DNA of 18,946 nucleotides from Candidatus Thorarchaeota archaeon SMTZ1-83 (GCA_001563325.1 LRSK01000140.1:1-18946), one strand, 5' to 3'; numbered from the stretch's first letter, positions 9,901 to 16,100 are shown. The notes: a model not told the origin generated them from the sequence alone. Numbers and translations: made by a program.

Positions 9901-12876
9901 GCCTACTCACCGAACTACCTCAACGACTCCTATCTGCTAGTCTTCCAGCTTCTGCATAGGCCCATGGAAATCATACCCGAGGGCAATAATTACGTGTTTA
10001 CGACGGATTGGGGCAGTACCCCAAACATTGTAGTCTATGTGGAGGACTCATCAGGTCTGCTGGTGACAGACGCCAGTCTAGCAGCGAGCTGGGATCTTGA
10101 CAATCTGACGTTTGCGGAGCTACCAAGCCGTCCCGGATATTACTCTGTGAGTCTGCCCACCTATGGGGCAGGATTCGACAGCTACAGCATCGAGGTGTCA
10201 GGTTGGAAAGAGAACTATGGCAATGCATCTACCACTTTGATAATGGCAATCTCGAAGATCAAGATGGTGGCTTTGCTCGATGACCTGACTGTCACATATG
10301 AGTACACTCGCATCTATTGGTCTGAAGTAGTCAGAATCGGCGTCTACATACTGGCGCCAGCCCTAAACGCTTCGTACCCATACTCGACAGGGATATCCAA
10401 CTGCAACGTGACTTGGTACTCGCCTGAGCTTTGCCAGCAAGGAGTCCTAATGAACGGGACCGCAATTGGAGGACCCGGCTACTTCTACTTCGATTTCAAT
10501 ACGTCTGAAAGCGACGCACACCCTCACTCCTTCATTATTAGCGCCGAGAATCCCAACAAGGATTACACGGATGCAGAGAATGTGACAACCATACTCGTGG
10601 AGTTCCTTCCAACGACAATCGAAACTGAAGGACTATTGGACCTAATATGGGGATGGAATGGGCTGCTTAACTTCACCTACTGCGACACCTACCGGAATAT
10701 TAGTGTACAGGCTGAAGCGGCGACATTCGAGTGGCCAAATGCAAATGGTGACTTGACATGCCTAGCCACAGGTGCCTATGGTGTGCCTCTCAATACGACG
10801 TCATTAAGACCAGGCACATATCCCCTGACCATCAGCTTCCGAAAGCTAAACTACAAAGACAGTCAAATCACCGTGGCTGTCAGTGTGAAGCCCGTGCCAA
10901 CTGAGATCAATCTTGGGATCTCAGAGGTCTACCGCATTGGCGATAGCTGGGAGAATCTCCGAGTCCCATACGGCGATTCGCTGACGATTGTTCTGGAATA
11001 CTCAGATACTTGGAATCACTGTGGTATTCCACTAGCGACATCTAACGGCACAACTTTCACAGGGCCTGGCTTCTATCAGATGCCTCTGGAGCTAATCGAT
11101 GTAGGTGACGGAAACTACACTTTCCTACTAGAAACAAACCTCTACCAACTCAACTCGGAGCTTGTTTTCAACATTCGGCTTACCCTGGAGAACCACACTG
11201 CTGCTGAGTTCGCATTCCATGTCTGGATAATCCCCATACCTACCTCCCTTGAAATCCAAGGGCAGTCGCAACTCTCATTGTACTATGGGCATAATGCAAC
11301 CTTCTGGATTGTTTATCAGGATGACTGGCCTACTCATGGCGGTGCAGGCATTACCGATGCGGCAATCAGCATCGCAAGCGATTATGATGCATATGCGACG
11401 CTGGAGTATCTCGGTCCGGACGTGAGCAGGCCAGGCTGGCATCAATTTAGGGTCGTCGCATCTAGGCAAGCAGGTGTTGCTGAGTTCACGATTGCCTTTA
11501 ACAAAACCAATTACGTTTCACGGTCCGAAAGCTTGACTGTCTCTGTCAGTCCATCAGAGGCTGACATTGCTATGCAGAACGCAATGACTTTCGGCAGCGC
11601 GGCGTTTCTCATAATCCTCCTGAGTACTGTCGTGTATGTCAGGGTCCTACGAGTGCCAAAGATGATTCGCACGCTAAGCGCACAGATCAGGCAGCTTCGC
11701 AGGAAGCGGGTGCCGAAACCTGCCAAAGAAGTGAGAAGAAGAGAAGTCGTGATAGCTGAATTGTTCGCTGAGATGTTGCAGCCCACTGGCGCCAAGGTGA
11801 AGGCAGTGAAGATGCCTGCTGAGTCCGTTGAAGTTGAGGTGCCTGAGATTGAAACGATGATTGTTGATCTCTCGATTCTCACGAGGATGAAACCTGAAGA
11901 AGTGGAGGAGTTCAGACTGGCAATCTCGAAGATGAAACTGAGTGAGCAGACAACATTCGCCAGAGAAGTCATCCAACAAGAGGCACTCACTGCTTCTATT
12001 TCAAGGGGTATCTCAGTCGAAGAAGTGCTTCAAGAGGTAGTAGAAGAGAGAATCCGTATAATTGGTGGCGAGGAAGCCACAGGCATAGCGTCCGCAGCTG
12101 CCGTCTACCGGGTCAAAGAGATTGAAAAAGAGAAGGAAGAACCACCCAAGGACACACTCGATGACTCCGAAATAGCCAGGATGAAGGCCAAATTGCTGGA
12201 GAGAGGGCTACCAGAGCATGAGATTGATTCGGTGATTGCCCAAGCTCGCAAGCTACCCAAGGAAGTGGGCGAGATGCTTCTCCAGGGATTCGCCCAATCT
12301 GCAAAGCTCGAAGAGGAAGAGGCAGACCAAGATTTTCTCACTGCGAAAGAGATTGAGGAGCTCAGGCAGCAACTGAAGGAGGATGGTGTCAAGCAAAAGG
12401 AAATCGACAAGATCATCGAGCAGGCACGAGAAGTTCCTAGAATGCTAGCTCTGGAGCTTCTGAGGGGTGTCAGACATGAGTACGAAGAGAAGAAGAAGAA
12501 GAAGAGGAAGAGAAAGCCCGCCAAGCCAGTTGAAACTCTCAGCGATCAAGAATTGAGGGAGCTCAAGCAGAAACTGGAGAAGAAAGGCACGCCTGAAAAA
12601 GAGATACAGTCTATCATGAGAGAAGCAGAGAAAGCACCGAGAGATGTTGCCGAGCGGTTCCTCAAGGAAGCCGACAAGCTTGAACCATTCAAGGAAGAGC
12701 CCATTGAGTTCGAGGACCGCCTAACTGACATGGAGATTGAGGACCTCAGACTAGAGCTGAAAAAGAGAGGACTTCCCCCACCAGAGATTGAAGCTCTTGT
12801 ATCCCAAGCAAAGACTCTTCCGAGCGCTTTGGTAGAGGAGCTCCTTAAGAGCATAGATGCAGAGAAGTCGGAGTAG
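949..12876 (+). CDS. Giant type I membrane adhesin-like protein (3975 aa)
   Basis: This is a complete gene with a GTG start overlapping the previous stop (TAGTG), strong RBS, and TAG stop at 12874. Approximate layout by residue: hydrophobic signal at 33-50 after a ~32-residue extension; jelly-roll-like beta-sandwich 145-325; second beta-sandwich 340-528, resembling a DNRLRE-like module; DUF2341 539-650; LamG-like lectin fold 650-880; linker domains 885-1120, including an MG2-like segment; 23 Ig-like repeats 1122-3540; one membrane helix about 3546-3564; cytosolic tail 3565-3975. The ectodomain is rich in N-X-S/T sequons, suggesting N-glycosylation. The tail has no Asn, Cys or Trp but many Lys, Arg and Glu. 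It probably acts at the cell surface in adhesion, glycan binding or envelope structure, with the tail meeting a cytosolic partner. The modules are recognisable and the topology is clear, but the function is inferred. No catalytic residues were recognised. Confidence 0.93.
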   Translation: MVENRSNGTPLDNSPAHSAIRGSFGIGETSLRRALTLGLMLLLLCSTTNSMVTQNGVGAGIPHPKTLDGRSSVAQGDLSYGNTGAPQSVTLLASLPVSVSAPSGWTGEALRGSIEHLSTRIAQVKNGLLDDYHSEHFIVPGYPWSAIEVFVPDDWAIVEKGDTPTHPRMGHLYVLNYSTGSSTGRDGSMGWEFNANFAGHQVEPEMEIHFSQQIHLPWREVYSGEIRLQHLVQDVSTMNDMFYLFVRVGDYKFKFHTFESGYTTEQWIETVVQIPMSVFQDIGIPGAVNLDIGIGTDYSGTATINNRVLIDEIAAVFEARPLPEQIGLTANSTIISGSTHGSSSPYVPDGAFRDCYDRYTTGLSTADYRVGVTGTNSDWSDANTYQVGMQFPLDIPQGAVITSARLEVEAFGEVGGGDIAMRIHVARADNVTPFTSGLPHLEDRYDWTETSIGWTLDLWTDYVRYRSPDFSPLVQEIVSRPGWSYGNYLCLMLDYMSSDSYQDYIEMRGSGTSSGDSLPRLFVDYLLPTTQDTISVLPFRKDLTIDHTKVSSDLENFPVLVDIYDTDLKTDARSDGKDIKFMNDDETLDHELELFDPDHNSTHAHLVAWVKIPVLSASSDTTISMFYGASDASGQENPHQVWEGYESVWHLSEETGSGVFIEDSSQNDHDGDPGQTTFMQDAKIDGARYFQDLANNYIPFIDGESILDGWADWQFSFWVYFDYSSDAEWTGVEPRVFDKGNCMNLIRTYRGASGWPASTATFQPDIHFDGGYDAYVNVYVKRQTWNYVVYKYESTGDGTLRAYSFADGALLDSTSDPSMGSGDRLRDDSYMFMLGVEGGGQVHLGGIDEFRTINGYRSAAWIQTEYANQYDPSSFYSVGGEQITQYGGAATLLFTSESASVVEILPRLQLNVTREDSTLDSNLASGTSFAVTNGTEAFWIANVFVNPPSALSNLSFTVEKPSTWTLLNVTDSLGTVRTTQVTNTSALVAVPSSVVNVAGIWTFAFSSVNQVLNLECGVGAAAYAATAVIQTGESAKFRGTAPVTPGSGMRLLLEDPGGGVFYSDDDLVQDGGGSFEWTGILMDSSWPCGLWTAYVNFNDTSDSSPSEVGMYSRPFIVKHASALQLVSPADAVGDKLSVKTAGELLTVEMELTDSDIAEHMAGSAVTMNWTVSGAPTQIQLEDYGNGTYGKTLDTSDLGQPGMWRINIQSVHPYLVDTSDYFDLELSHPTNIAYDTPPSTPYGDNFRVRITLHDSINGMRYSGATITSNGSIVGVPDDYGNGTYLVELDSTGYSIGSHTFEITATPSQSFVIDSSVKLVVEYRDVRTDLVQVGTSPISVPWGNYANATVEWQDSDHASAGIAGGMISGDSTFEYTDLLDGTYSIRLDVRSYGIGVYLFNFTIIKAYHTMAEITIAISVSPHRTLVTATYNSSIPVGANSSVSLNFLDLDAGGSPVPGNLSDVLVGWAGGSTSYGSLQFTLHTDTWSLGSHTVNVTVLAASAPRYYYDTETALVITMQKLQISLTWDSVSVFPIGDDFEITTYISVKDSNSLYDSSSVNGLLQSHFTVRNQNGTPYAIKSFTPLPSGTYVLTVDQSNFLEGSYGIRVFVDFGVSENYTSTQTPIIGFVYSQARSDLSSPDYPLMVISSYTDAAVTLEFVDLDRGQGIDTAIITVDGADKLSQALLSSGRYRVVINSSTWSIGVYTVNFTASAPTYDSKTISIDIRVREIRTYAIATVAILDIPIGDSQSFYVDYMDLDHSLAINPATGLCNWTVAHYGIVWTGSRYMVTIATYDTDSLGSYLLSFNFTAGSEYEAAYFNLTVNIRTIDTDFRLLAPVEDATATDQIHISLYYGDRDHSAGIMSAYLSCTVRNTTSDVVITWGNGTEAGEYDVYVDASQFGVLGTQHLTVYFNWTGSVQKYENKFLSVDVEIKGSESALTLVEAALPSPCPEYMTYTFLYSDASDGSGITNDTYNVYIRVEFESAVVDLSEIDIWEVDSATRPGEYSVGFNNTILGRTGIFSMRVFINWSSGVSPYFTNRTDVISVRVLPRNTILSVIPPTIVAYGENATFSFTYEDTTGGVSTPIAYDSGKMNVILNISDFSLYFDSVDGIYTVSFNTSQFGPPLGERTLKLNVSWAGIPFYANKTGILIRSTVTYRQTVLTYPTPPVTPYANNATFSVTLTDVASTITRGINGASIYLYNGTTQIPLGYFSVVGIGGGQYEVSLNTTYLQTPGSIDLELVASTGSFFYQDQTKTRVLTITERETMLTAEPSGSIPYNTSLSIVLRYQDLESLTPIASQSGYVVHVNILNATGWEFSCTWRPGPENYLLTAETYNQGLNIGTTYLLWVNFSTDYEAPFHKWCDVLVPFQVRARDSSVNLVSTPIPTQFGEYANFTFEYKDLLSSTGIDGGTVFLYNGPTLLQELVDYEILAIGSGQYQVSLFTDALGAPGTKSILVNVTWSAGVPYYGQAQLVVGVTVTKRPADVEIIVPPLQTQYLDNVTFDFAFVDGANGSRITISTGDISIYSDTVLLALGDYTILSMGSAFRVVLNSTVISASLVSSWNISILVNWPGGEPFYQNSQTSVFVTTVGRIGTVAPNQVVDTPVGDNMTLAFTYSDQAKGSGIEGASVVLDCTDYPGLVEGTDYWVLAGSGTDAGDYTILVDTSVLGTGQFHFVIDVLWNPSQSPYYQNVAGLEMIGEVRKIQTSLSSSLPAPSVAAFYQNISFTVRFTDVDHTSTIDGAEGFITLLDARGMEPSIWSVRALSGGVYNITLNLTGSFLVGLESVNVTIDFHPYSVSQIQTSFIVRERYAGLSAELAPLNYAGYSTFVMLNLTDYDAADAPLPGAILSVTWGDKASWVDLGNGSYNVTLDTTDLSFGSQTLVVSATRTHYQISSLTVEINLLAVPCELIVTWESPTQGEVYWGDRITLYAALNDTLRNQIVPTAFISYNWSGAVEVFLPSGVPGNYTVDLFTSQGKAGATTKVIVSAYSPNYLNDSYLLVFQLLHRPMEIIPEGNNYVFTTDWGSTPNIVVYVEDSSGLLVTDASLAASWDLDNLTFAELPSRPGYYSVSLPTYGAGFDSYSIEVSGWKENYGNASTTLIMAISKIKMVALLDDLTVTYEYTRIYWSEVVRIGVYILAPALNASYPYSTGISNCNVTWYSPELCQQGVLMNGTAIGGPGYFYFDFNTSESDAHPHSFIISAENPNKDYTDAENVTTILVEFLPTTIETEGLLDLIWGWNGLLNFTYCDTYRNISVQAEAATFEWPNANGDLTCLATGAYGVPLNTTSLRPGTYPLTISFRKLNYKDSQITVAVSVKPVPTEINLGISEVYRIGDSWENLRVPYGDSLTIVLEYSDTWNHCGIPLATSNGTTFTGPGFYQMPLELIDVGDGNYTFLLETNLYQLNSELVFNIRLTLENHTAAEFAFHVWIIPIPTSLEIQGQSQLSLYYGHNATFWIVYQDDWPTHGGAGITDAAISIASDYDAYATLEYLGPDVSRPGWHQFRVVASRQAGVAEFTIAFNKTNYVSRSESLTVSVSPSEADIAMQNAMTFGSAAFLIILLSTVVYVRVLRVPKMIRTLSAQIRQLRRKRVPKPAKEVRRREVVIAELFAEMLQPTGAKVKAVKMPAESVEVEVPEIETMIVDLSILTRMKPEEVEEFRLAISKMKLSEQTTFAREVIQQEALTASISRGISVEEVLQEVVEERIRIIGGEEATGIASAAAVYRVKEIEKEKEEPPKDTLDDSEIARMKAKLLERGLPEHEIDSVIAQARKLPKEVGEMLLQGFAQSAKLEEEEADQDFLTAKEIEELRQQLKEDGVKQKEIDKIIEQAREVPRMLALELLRGVRHEYEEKKKKKRKRKPAKPVETLSDQELRELKQKLEKKGTPEKEIQSIMREAEKAPRDVAERFLKEADKLEPFKEEPIEFEDRLTDMEIEDLRLELKKRGLPPPEIEALVSQAKTLPSALVEELLKSIDAEKSE
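1042..1104 (+). other. Signal sequence / N-terminal hydrophobic segment of gene 2
   Basis: An Arg-Arg pair precedes a hydrophobic core (ALTLGLMLLLLC), followed by small polar residues (STTNS) that could be the cleavage region. The core begins unusually late, about residue 34 counted from the GTG. The Cys is not in a proper lipobox, since LLLLC lacks the small residue before it. Export by Sec is likely. Confidence 0.65.
1381..2532 (+). other. N-terminal double beta-sandwich head shared with gene 3
   Basis: Two modules are encoded. The first (residues ~145-325) contains VPDDWAIVE, MGWEFNANF, PWREVYSGEI and a VLIDEIAAVF edge strand. It resembles jelly-roll carbohydrate-binding folds. The second (~340-528) runs from SSPYVPDG to LFVDYLLP with VGMQFPLDIPQGAVI, VSRPGWSYGNYL and a closing strand. 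It resembles a beta-sandwich module common in bacterial surface proteins (DNRLRE-like). Gene 3 has both in the same order, with the second ending at the same residue number, 528. Fold assignment is by motif memory only. Confidence 0.6.
2563..3597 (+). other. DUF2341 plus LamG-like lectin unit in gene 2
   Basis: The DUF2341 part begins at FRKDLTIDHTK and includes FPVLVDIYDTDL, STHAHLVAWVKIP and ISMFYGASDA. A LamG/concanavalin-like sandwich begins at VWHLSEE and ends with the typical WIQTEYANQYDPSSFYSVG tail. Gene 3 has the same unit in tandem; gene 2 has one copy. These modules are usually found on secreted or surface proteins and are thought to bind glycans. Confidence 0.8.
4312..11560 (+). 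repeat. 23 tandem Ig-like beta-sandwich repeats (protein level)
   Basis: Each repeat has an early motif like PYG(D/E)NATF and a later one like G-x-Y-x-V-x-L-(D/N)-T-(S/T)...G. I count 23 copies of the second motif. Early-motif anchors fall near residues 1141, 1241, 1340, 1434, 1532, 1647, 1742, 1840, 1948, 2062, 2169, 2275, 2386, 2494, 2603, 2718, 2819, 2920, 3021, 3124, 3234, 3341 and 3446, a mean spacing of about 105. Copies are strongly diverged, with no long DNA identity, so the array is old and probably stable. Extended arrays like this act as stalks in known adhesins. The exact Ig-like family is uncertain. Confidence 0.8.
11584..11646 (+). other. Single transmembrane helix of gene 2
   Basis: The encoded hydrophobic segment (MTFGSAAFLIILLSTVVYV) sits directly after the last Ig-like strand and is followed by Arg-rich sequence (RVLRVPK, QIRQLRRKR). 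This gives an N-out, C-in topology. Composition changes abruptly here from Asn/Thr/Tyr-rich to Lys/Glu-rich. Confidence 0.85.
11641..12075 (+). other. Conserved juxtamembrane cytosolic domain, copy 2
   Basis: This ~145-residue domain is paralogous to the one in gene 1. It contains MPAESVEVEVPEIE, LSILTRMKPEE, SKMKLSEQ and EVIQQE. It is predicted to be mostly helical with a short beta segment (VEVEVPE). Its place between the membrane helix and the repeated tail makes it a candidate scaffold or signal-relay element. No named family was recognised. Confidence 0.7.
12157..12855 (+). repeat. Four 45-aa cytosolic helical repeats in gene 2 tail
   Basis: Copies start at 12157, 12337, 12538 and 12721 and align to each other and to gene 1 (791-925) without gaps. 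Seven positions are invariant over all five: Leu1, Glu5, Leu13, Gly17, Glu22, Ala30 and Pro34. Typical pieces are ERGLPEHEI, QAR.LP and E.LL. Linkers are 15-22 residues and highly charged; the one between copies 2 and 3 is Lys/Arg-rich (EEKKKKKRKRK). The fold would be small helical modules on flexible linkers, a common plan for multivalent binding. Confidence 0.8.
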
Positions 12877-12896
12877 CACGATTGGCCGCGATACAC

Positions 12897-12968
12897 TTCG
12901 TGAACAATGCCAGAGAGAGGAGTGTGTAGTTTCCTGGCAGTATGACCAAAGGACAGCCCCTTCACGAA
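12897..12968 (+). repeat. Nested inverted repeats after gene 2 stop
   Basis: TTCGTGAA at 12897-12904 is complementary to TTCACGAA at 12961-12968. Inside them, TGCCAG at 12908-12913 is complementary to CTGGCA at 12934-12939. Together they could fold into a stem with an asymmetric bulge in the 3' UTR, possibly stabilising or ending the long transcript. Arms this short can occur by chance. Confidence 0.3.
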
Positions 12969-13026
12969 ATAAGATGGAATTGTTCGAATAATCGGGAACA
13001 GCGTCGGCTTTGATACCCGAGATTAG

Positions 13027-13034
13027 TTTATTAT
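13027..13034 (+). promoter_or_regulatory. Candidate TATA box for gene 3
   Basis: TTTATTAT is the most TATA-like octamer in the gap. An archaeal start site 22-27 nt downstream would fall near 13056-13061, giving a leader of about 60 nt that carries the gene 3 ribosome binding site. No clear BRE is seen upstream. The assignment rests on composition and position only. Confidence 0.35.
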
Positions 13035-13045
13035 TTTTCATAATA
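13029..13045 (+). terminator. A/T palindrome with T run, possible terminator of gene 2
   Basis: TATTAT (13029-13034) and ATAATA (13040-13045) form a six-pair A/T stem around a TTTTC loop. Archaeal termination often uses T-rich stretches on the non-template strand, and TTATTTTT lies here about 155 nt after the stop. It overlaps the candidate TATA box, so one or both readings may be wrong. Confidence 0.25.
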
Positions 13046-13105
13046 GCTGTTCTGTGGTTCCCTCCATCTTGGTGACAGAGGGCTCCCGTCTCACCAAAAC
13101 CAAGT

Positions 13106-13110
13106 AGGAG
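13106..13110 (+). promoter_or_regulatory. Shine-Dalgarno site for gene 3
   Basis: AGGAG lies 8 nt before the ATG at 13119. Between the in-frame TAG at 13044 and this ATG there is no other ATG, GTG or TTG codon in frame, so the start is well fixed. Confidence 0.75.
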
Positions 13111-13118
13111 TCTATTGC

Positions 13119-13181
13119 ATGCGCCGGCCACTGATAGTCGTAGTCCTCATCAGTTTCTTGATTTACCCTACACTGACTGCT
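13119..13181 (+). other. Signal peptide of gene 3
   Basis: The N-region is MRRP, the hydrophobic core LIVVVLISFLIY, and a probable cleavage site follows TLTA. This is a compact Sec-type signal, unlike the late signal of gene 2. It supports both the chosen start and export. Confidence 0.85.
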
Positions 13182-16100
13182 CCGTTCAGTCCTATGGGTG
13201 GAATCCAAGTCGTATCACTCCCGACGTGGGACCAACTCAGCCCTAAATGGGCAGGTTTTCCGGCAGAAGGGCCATTATCCTACTCTGGGACTGGGAAAGC
13301 AAGAGAGGTGGAACTTAGCGGCGTATATTCCTCCCAGGGTTCCACAACGCTTGATGCATCGAAACCGGGATACTTGGGACTGAATCTGCCGACCGGTTGG
13401 ACAGTGGACCACCTCACAACAAGCATCGACGAACTTTCTGTGTGGGTGGACGATGTTCTGGTCAATCCAAAGCTCGATGCTTCTCATTATGAACGGTGGA
13501 TACTCACTGGTGCTGATTCAATCTATAATGGCGACGACTTCAGAGTACCTGATGGATGGACGATTGTGAAGTCGGACCCGACCACTGGTTCTCAACATCC
13601 GCTTCAAGGCAATTTCGAGCTATCCGGCAGCAGCTCCGCGGGATACGGGAACACAATGGGTTGGGAGTTCGAGGCAAACTACGGGGCCACTACTCCGCTT
13701 GAGCCTACAAACGAAGTCTATCTGAGTCAACTGGTTAGTGCACCTTGGAGAGAGATCTACTCAGCTGAGATAAGTCTCCTCTACTATGTCCGAAGTCTTT
13801 CAGATATGGATAGCAATGTGCATCTCTTCGCGAGGTTTGGAGATTATGTAGAGAAGGTAGAAGTCTTTGACATGGGAGATCCTGTAGACAAGTGGATTGA
13901 GGCCAAGATCACAGTGCCGGGTTCCTATCTTCAGACGCTAATAGTCCCCAATTCAGTCCTTCTCGACATTGGACTGGGAACCGACATCAATGGACAACCT
14001 GGACTTGGAGGCTCTCACGCAGCTTACATAGATGACATCGAGCTAAGGCTTAACGTCAGACCCTTCCCTGAACAGATCGGACTGAAGGCAAATGGTGTGT
14101 TCGTGGAGGGAGGATTCACGGGCAGTGTTTCACCCTATGTTCCCGATGGCACAAATCGAGACTGCTTCAGTGCGCCAGACAGAGGAATCGACCTGAACGG
14201 CCAGAATGATAACGGTATTCTGGAAGTCGGCGCAGGTGCTCCAAGCTATCCTGATTGGAGTGATGCGTCGAAGGCTCAAGTCGGCATGCAATTCCCTGTT
14301 AATGTGCCTCAGGGAGCGGTTGTTTCCTCAGCTTATCTTGAAGTGGAGGCAGAAGCAGGCGCACAATACCTGCCATCGATGCGAGTCTATGTGGCGGATC
14401 AGGATACGGTGGCGGCATTCACTAGTGGATATCCTGAGATTGTCGATCAGTTCAACTGGGTTAACGCCAGCATAGTCTGGGAACCGGCTGAATGGAGCGC
14501 GTCCGTGCGCTACGGGTCGCCTGACATCGCAGCACTGATTCAGAAGGTTGTGTCACGCCCTGGTTGGCAGAGCGGCAACTACATACTGGTAATGCTGGAT
14601 TATGCGCATTCCACACAAGACATGACATGGAACAATGTTAAGGGGTCAAGCAATTATCCCCAAGCTGACTTGGCAAGACTGTTTGTTGATTTTCTAGCTC
14701 CGCATCCTGAAGACATAGTTCACAGCTTCGAGAATAGCAAGACGTTCACTATAGACCATGCGAACATTGCCAGTGATCTCTCCGATTTCCCACTCCTAAT
14801 AGACACATGGGATCCGGATCTCCGCACTGATGTCCAACCGGATGGCGATGATATCGCCTTTATGATGGGGCGGGAAGGCCTGGACCATGAGATTGAACTC
14901 TTCGATCAGAGCGGCAATGGTACACATGCGCATCTAATTGCCTGGGTCCGCGTCCCATTCTTATCTTCGACCAAGAACACAAGGATTGTGATGCTCTATG
15001 GAAATAGCGAAGTCGGAAGTCAAGAATCCGCAGAGAGCGTGTGGGACTCCAGATTTGCCGGCGTTTGGCATCTAAGTGAGGACCCAACAGGGACTGTATA
15101 CGATAGCACTGAATTCAGCCACGATGGCACTGGAGAGCCAGGCGGTTCAGAACCAAGTCTAGCTGCGGGTAAGATTGATGGTTGTACAGAATTCTATGGG
15201 GCTACTTTGCGTAGGGTAGAAGTACCACACAGCAATTCACTCTCCCTGCCTGCAGATGTCACACTAGAAGCGTGGGTTCGTACGAGCAACACAGACGTCT
15301 CTTCGGACACGATTGTCGCAAAATGGGACACCGTCGGCAACAGGAACTATTGGCTTGGCAAGATGGACGATACTACACTCTCTTTTTACGTTGATAACCT
15401 CCAAGGAGTAAGCACTTCCTATGGCCTAATCAACGACGGTAGCTGGCATCACGTCGTAGGCGTTGCTGACGCAGCAGCTGGCGAGCTGCGCATAATCGTT
15501 GACGGCCAAGTGTGGAACACAGCATCCTACACGGGGTCTACTCAAACGGGCACTTCGGTTCTTCACATTGGGAACAACCCCGGATCTGTCGGCCTGGACC
15601 AAGAATGGGACGGTCGTATAGATGAGGTCCGCGTATCCAAATCTGTGCGCAGCACAGACTGGATAGCGACTTCTTTCATGAATCAGGAGGATCCAGATGC
15701 GTTCTACAGTGTAGGGTGGGAAAGTGGTGTTGCTTGGTGGGACTCCGATTGGACCTACAGAAGAAAGCTTTCCGTGACGGCAGGCGCATCGGCGATACCC
15801 TCAGGTTACAGCGTGGACGTAACATTCAATCACGCATCATTGGTCGGTGCTGGCAAGTCTCTTGCCGACGGTGATGACATAAGAATCGCCTATTGGGACG
15901 GCTCAAACTGGAACGAGTTAGAACGTGTACTAGACCTTGATACATCTTGGAATGATGCGTTCACAACTGTCTGGTTCAAGACGCAGGCTGCAATACCTGC
16001 TTCAATGACAGATGATAATTACTACCTCTACTACGGGAATCCCTCAGCAGGCTCTCCTCCAGAAGACCGAACAAGCGTATTCCTATTCTATGATGGTTTC

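Larger units (their letters stand above)
12877..13118 (+). other. Intergenic region between genes 2 and 3
   Basis: This 242-bp region has no convincing gene. It holds a nested inverted-repeat pair in its first part (12897-12968), an A/T-rich palindrome with a T run (13027-13045), and the ribosome binding site of gene 3 (13106-13110). In contrast to the one-base overlap of genes 1 and 2, this gap suggests that gene 3 has its own transcript. Confidence 0.7.

Noticed and set aside
4312..11560. Recent DNA-level tandem repeats or slippage sites in the Ig array
   Set aside because: The copies share motifs in protein but no long DNA identity, so they are old and not of the slippage type.
11511..12524. 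Minus-strand frames opposite the tail of gene 2
   Set aside because: Ser-rich and Phe-rich low-complexity products are what GAG/AAG-rich coding gives on the other strand.
12481..12525. Lys/Arg run (EEKKKKKRKRK) as a special targeting signal
   Set aside because: It is a charged linker between repeats; in an archaeal membrane protein tail there is no ground to call it a targeting signal.
12721..12855. SAP-like DNA-binding motif in the tail repeat (ELKKRGLP)
   Set aside because: The first helix resembles SAP, but the second half lacks the Gly-x-Lys-x-x-Leu pattern, and the five-copy alignment defines a different conserved set. A membrane-anchored tail is also an unlikely DNA binder.
13071..13095. 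GGTGA/TCACC hairpin in the gene 3 leader as a riboswitch
   Set aside because: Only five pairs close the loop, and the inner bases pair poorly. It matches no riboswitch I recognise.
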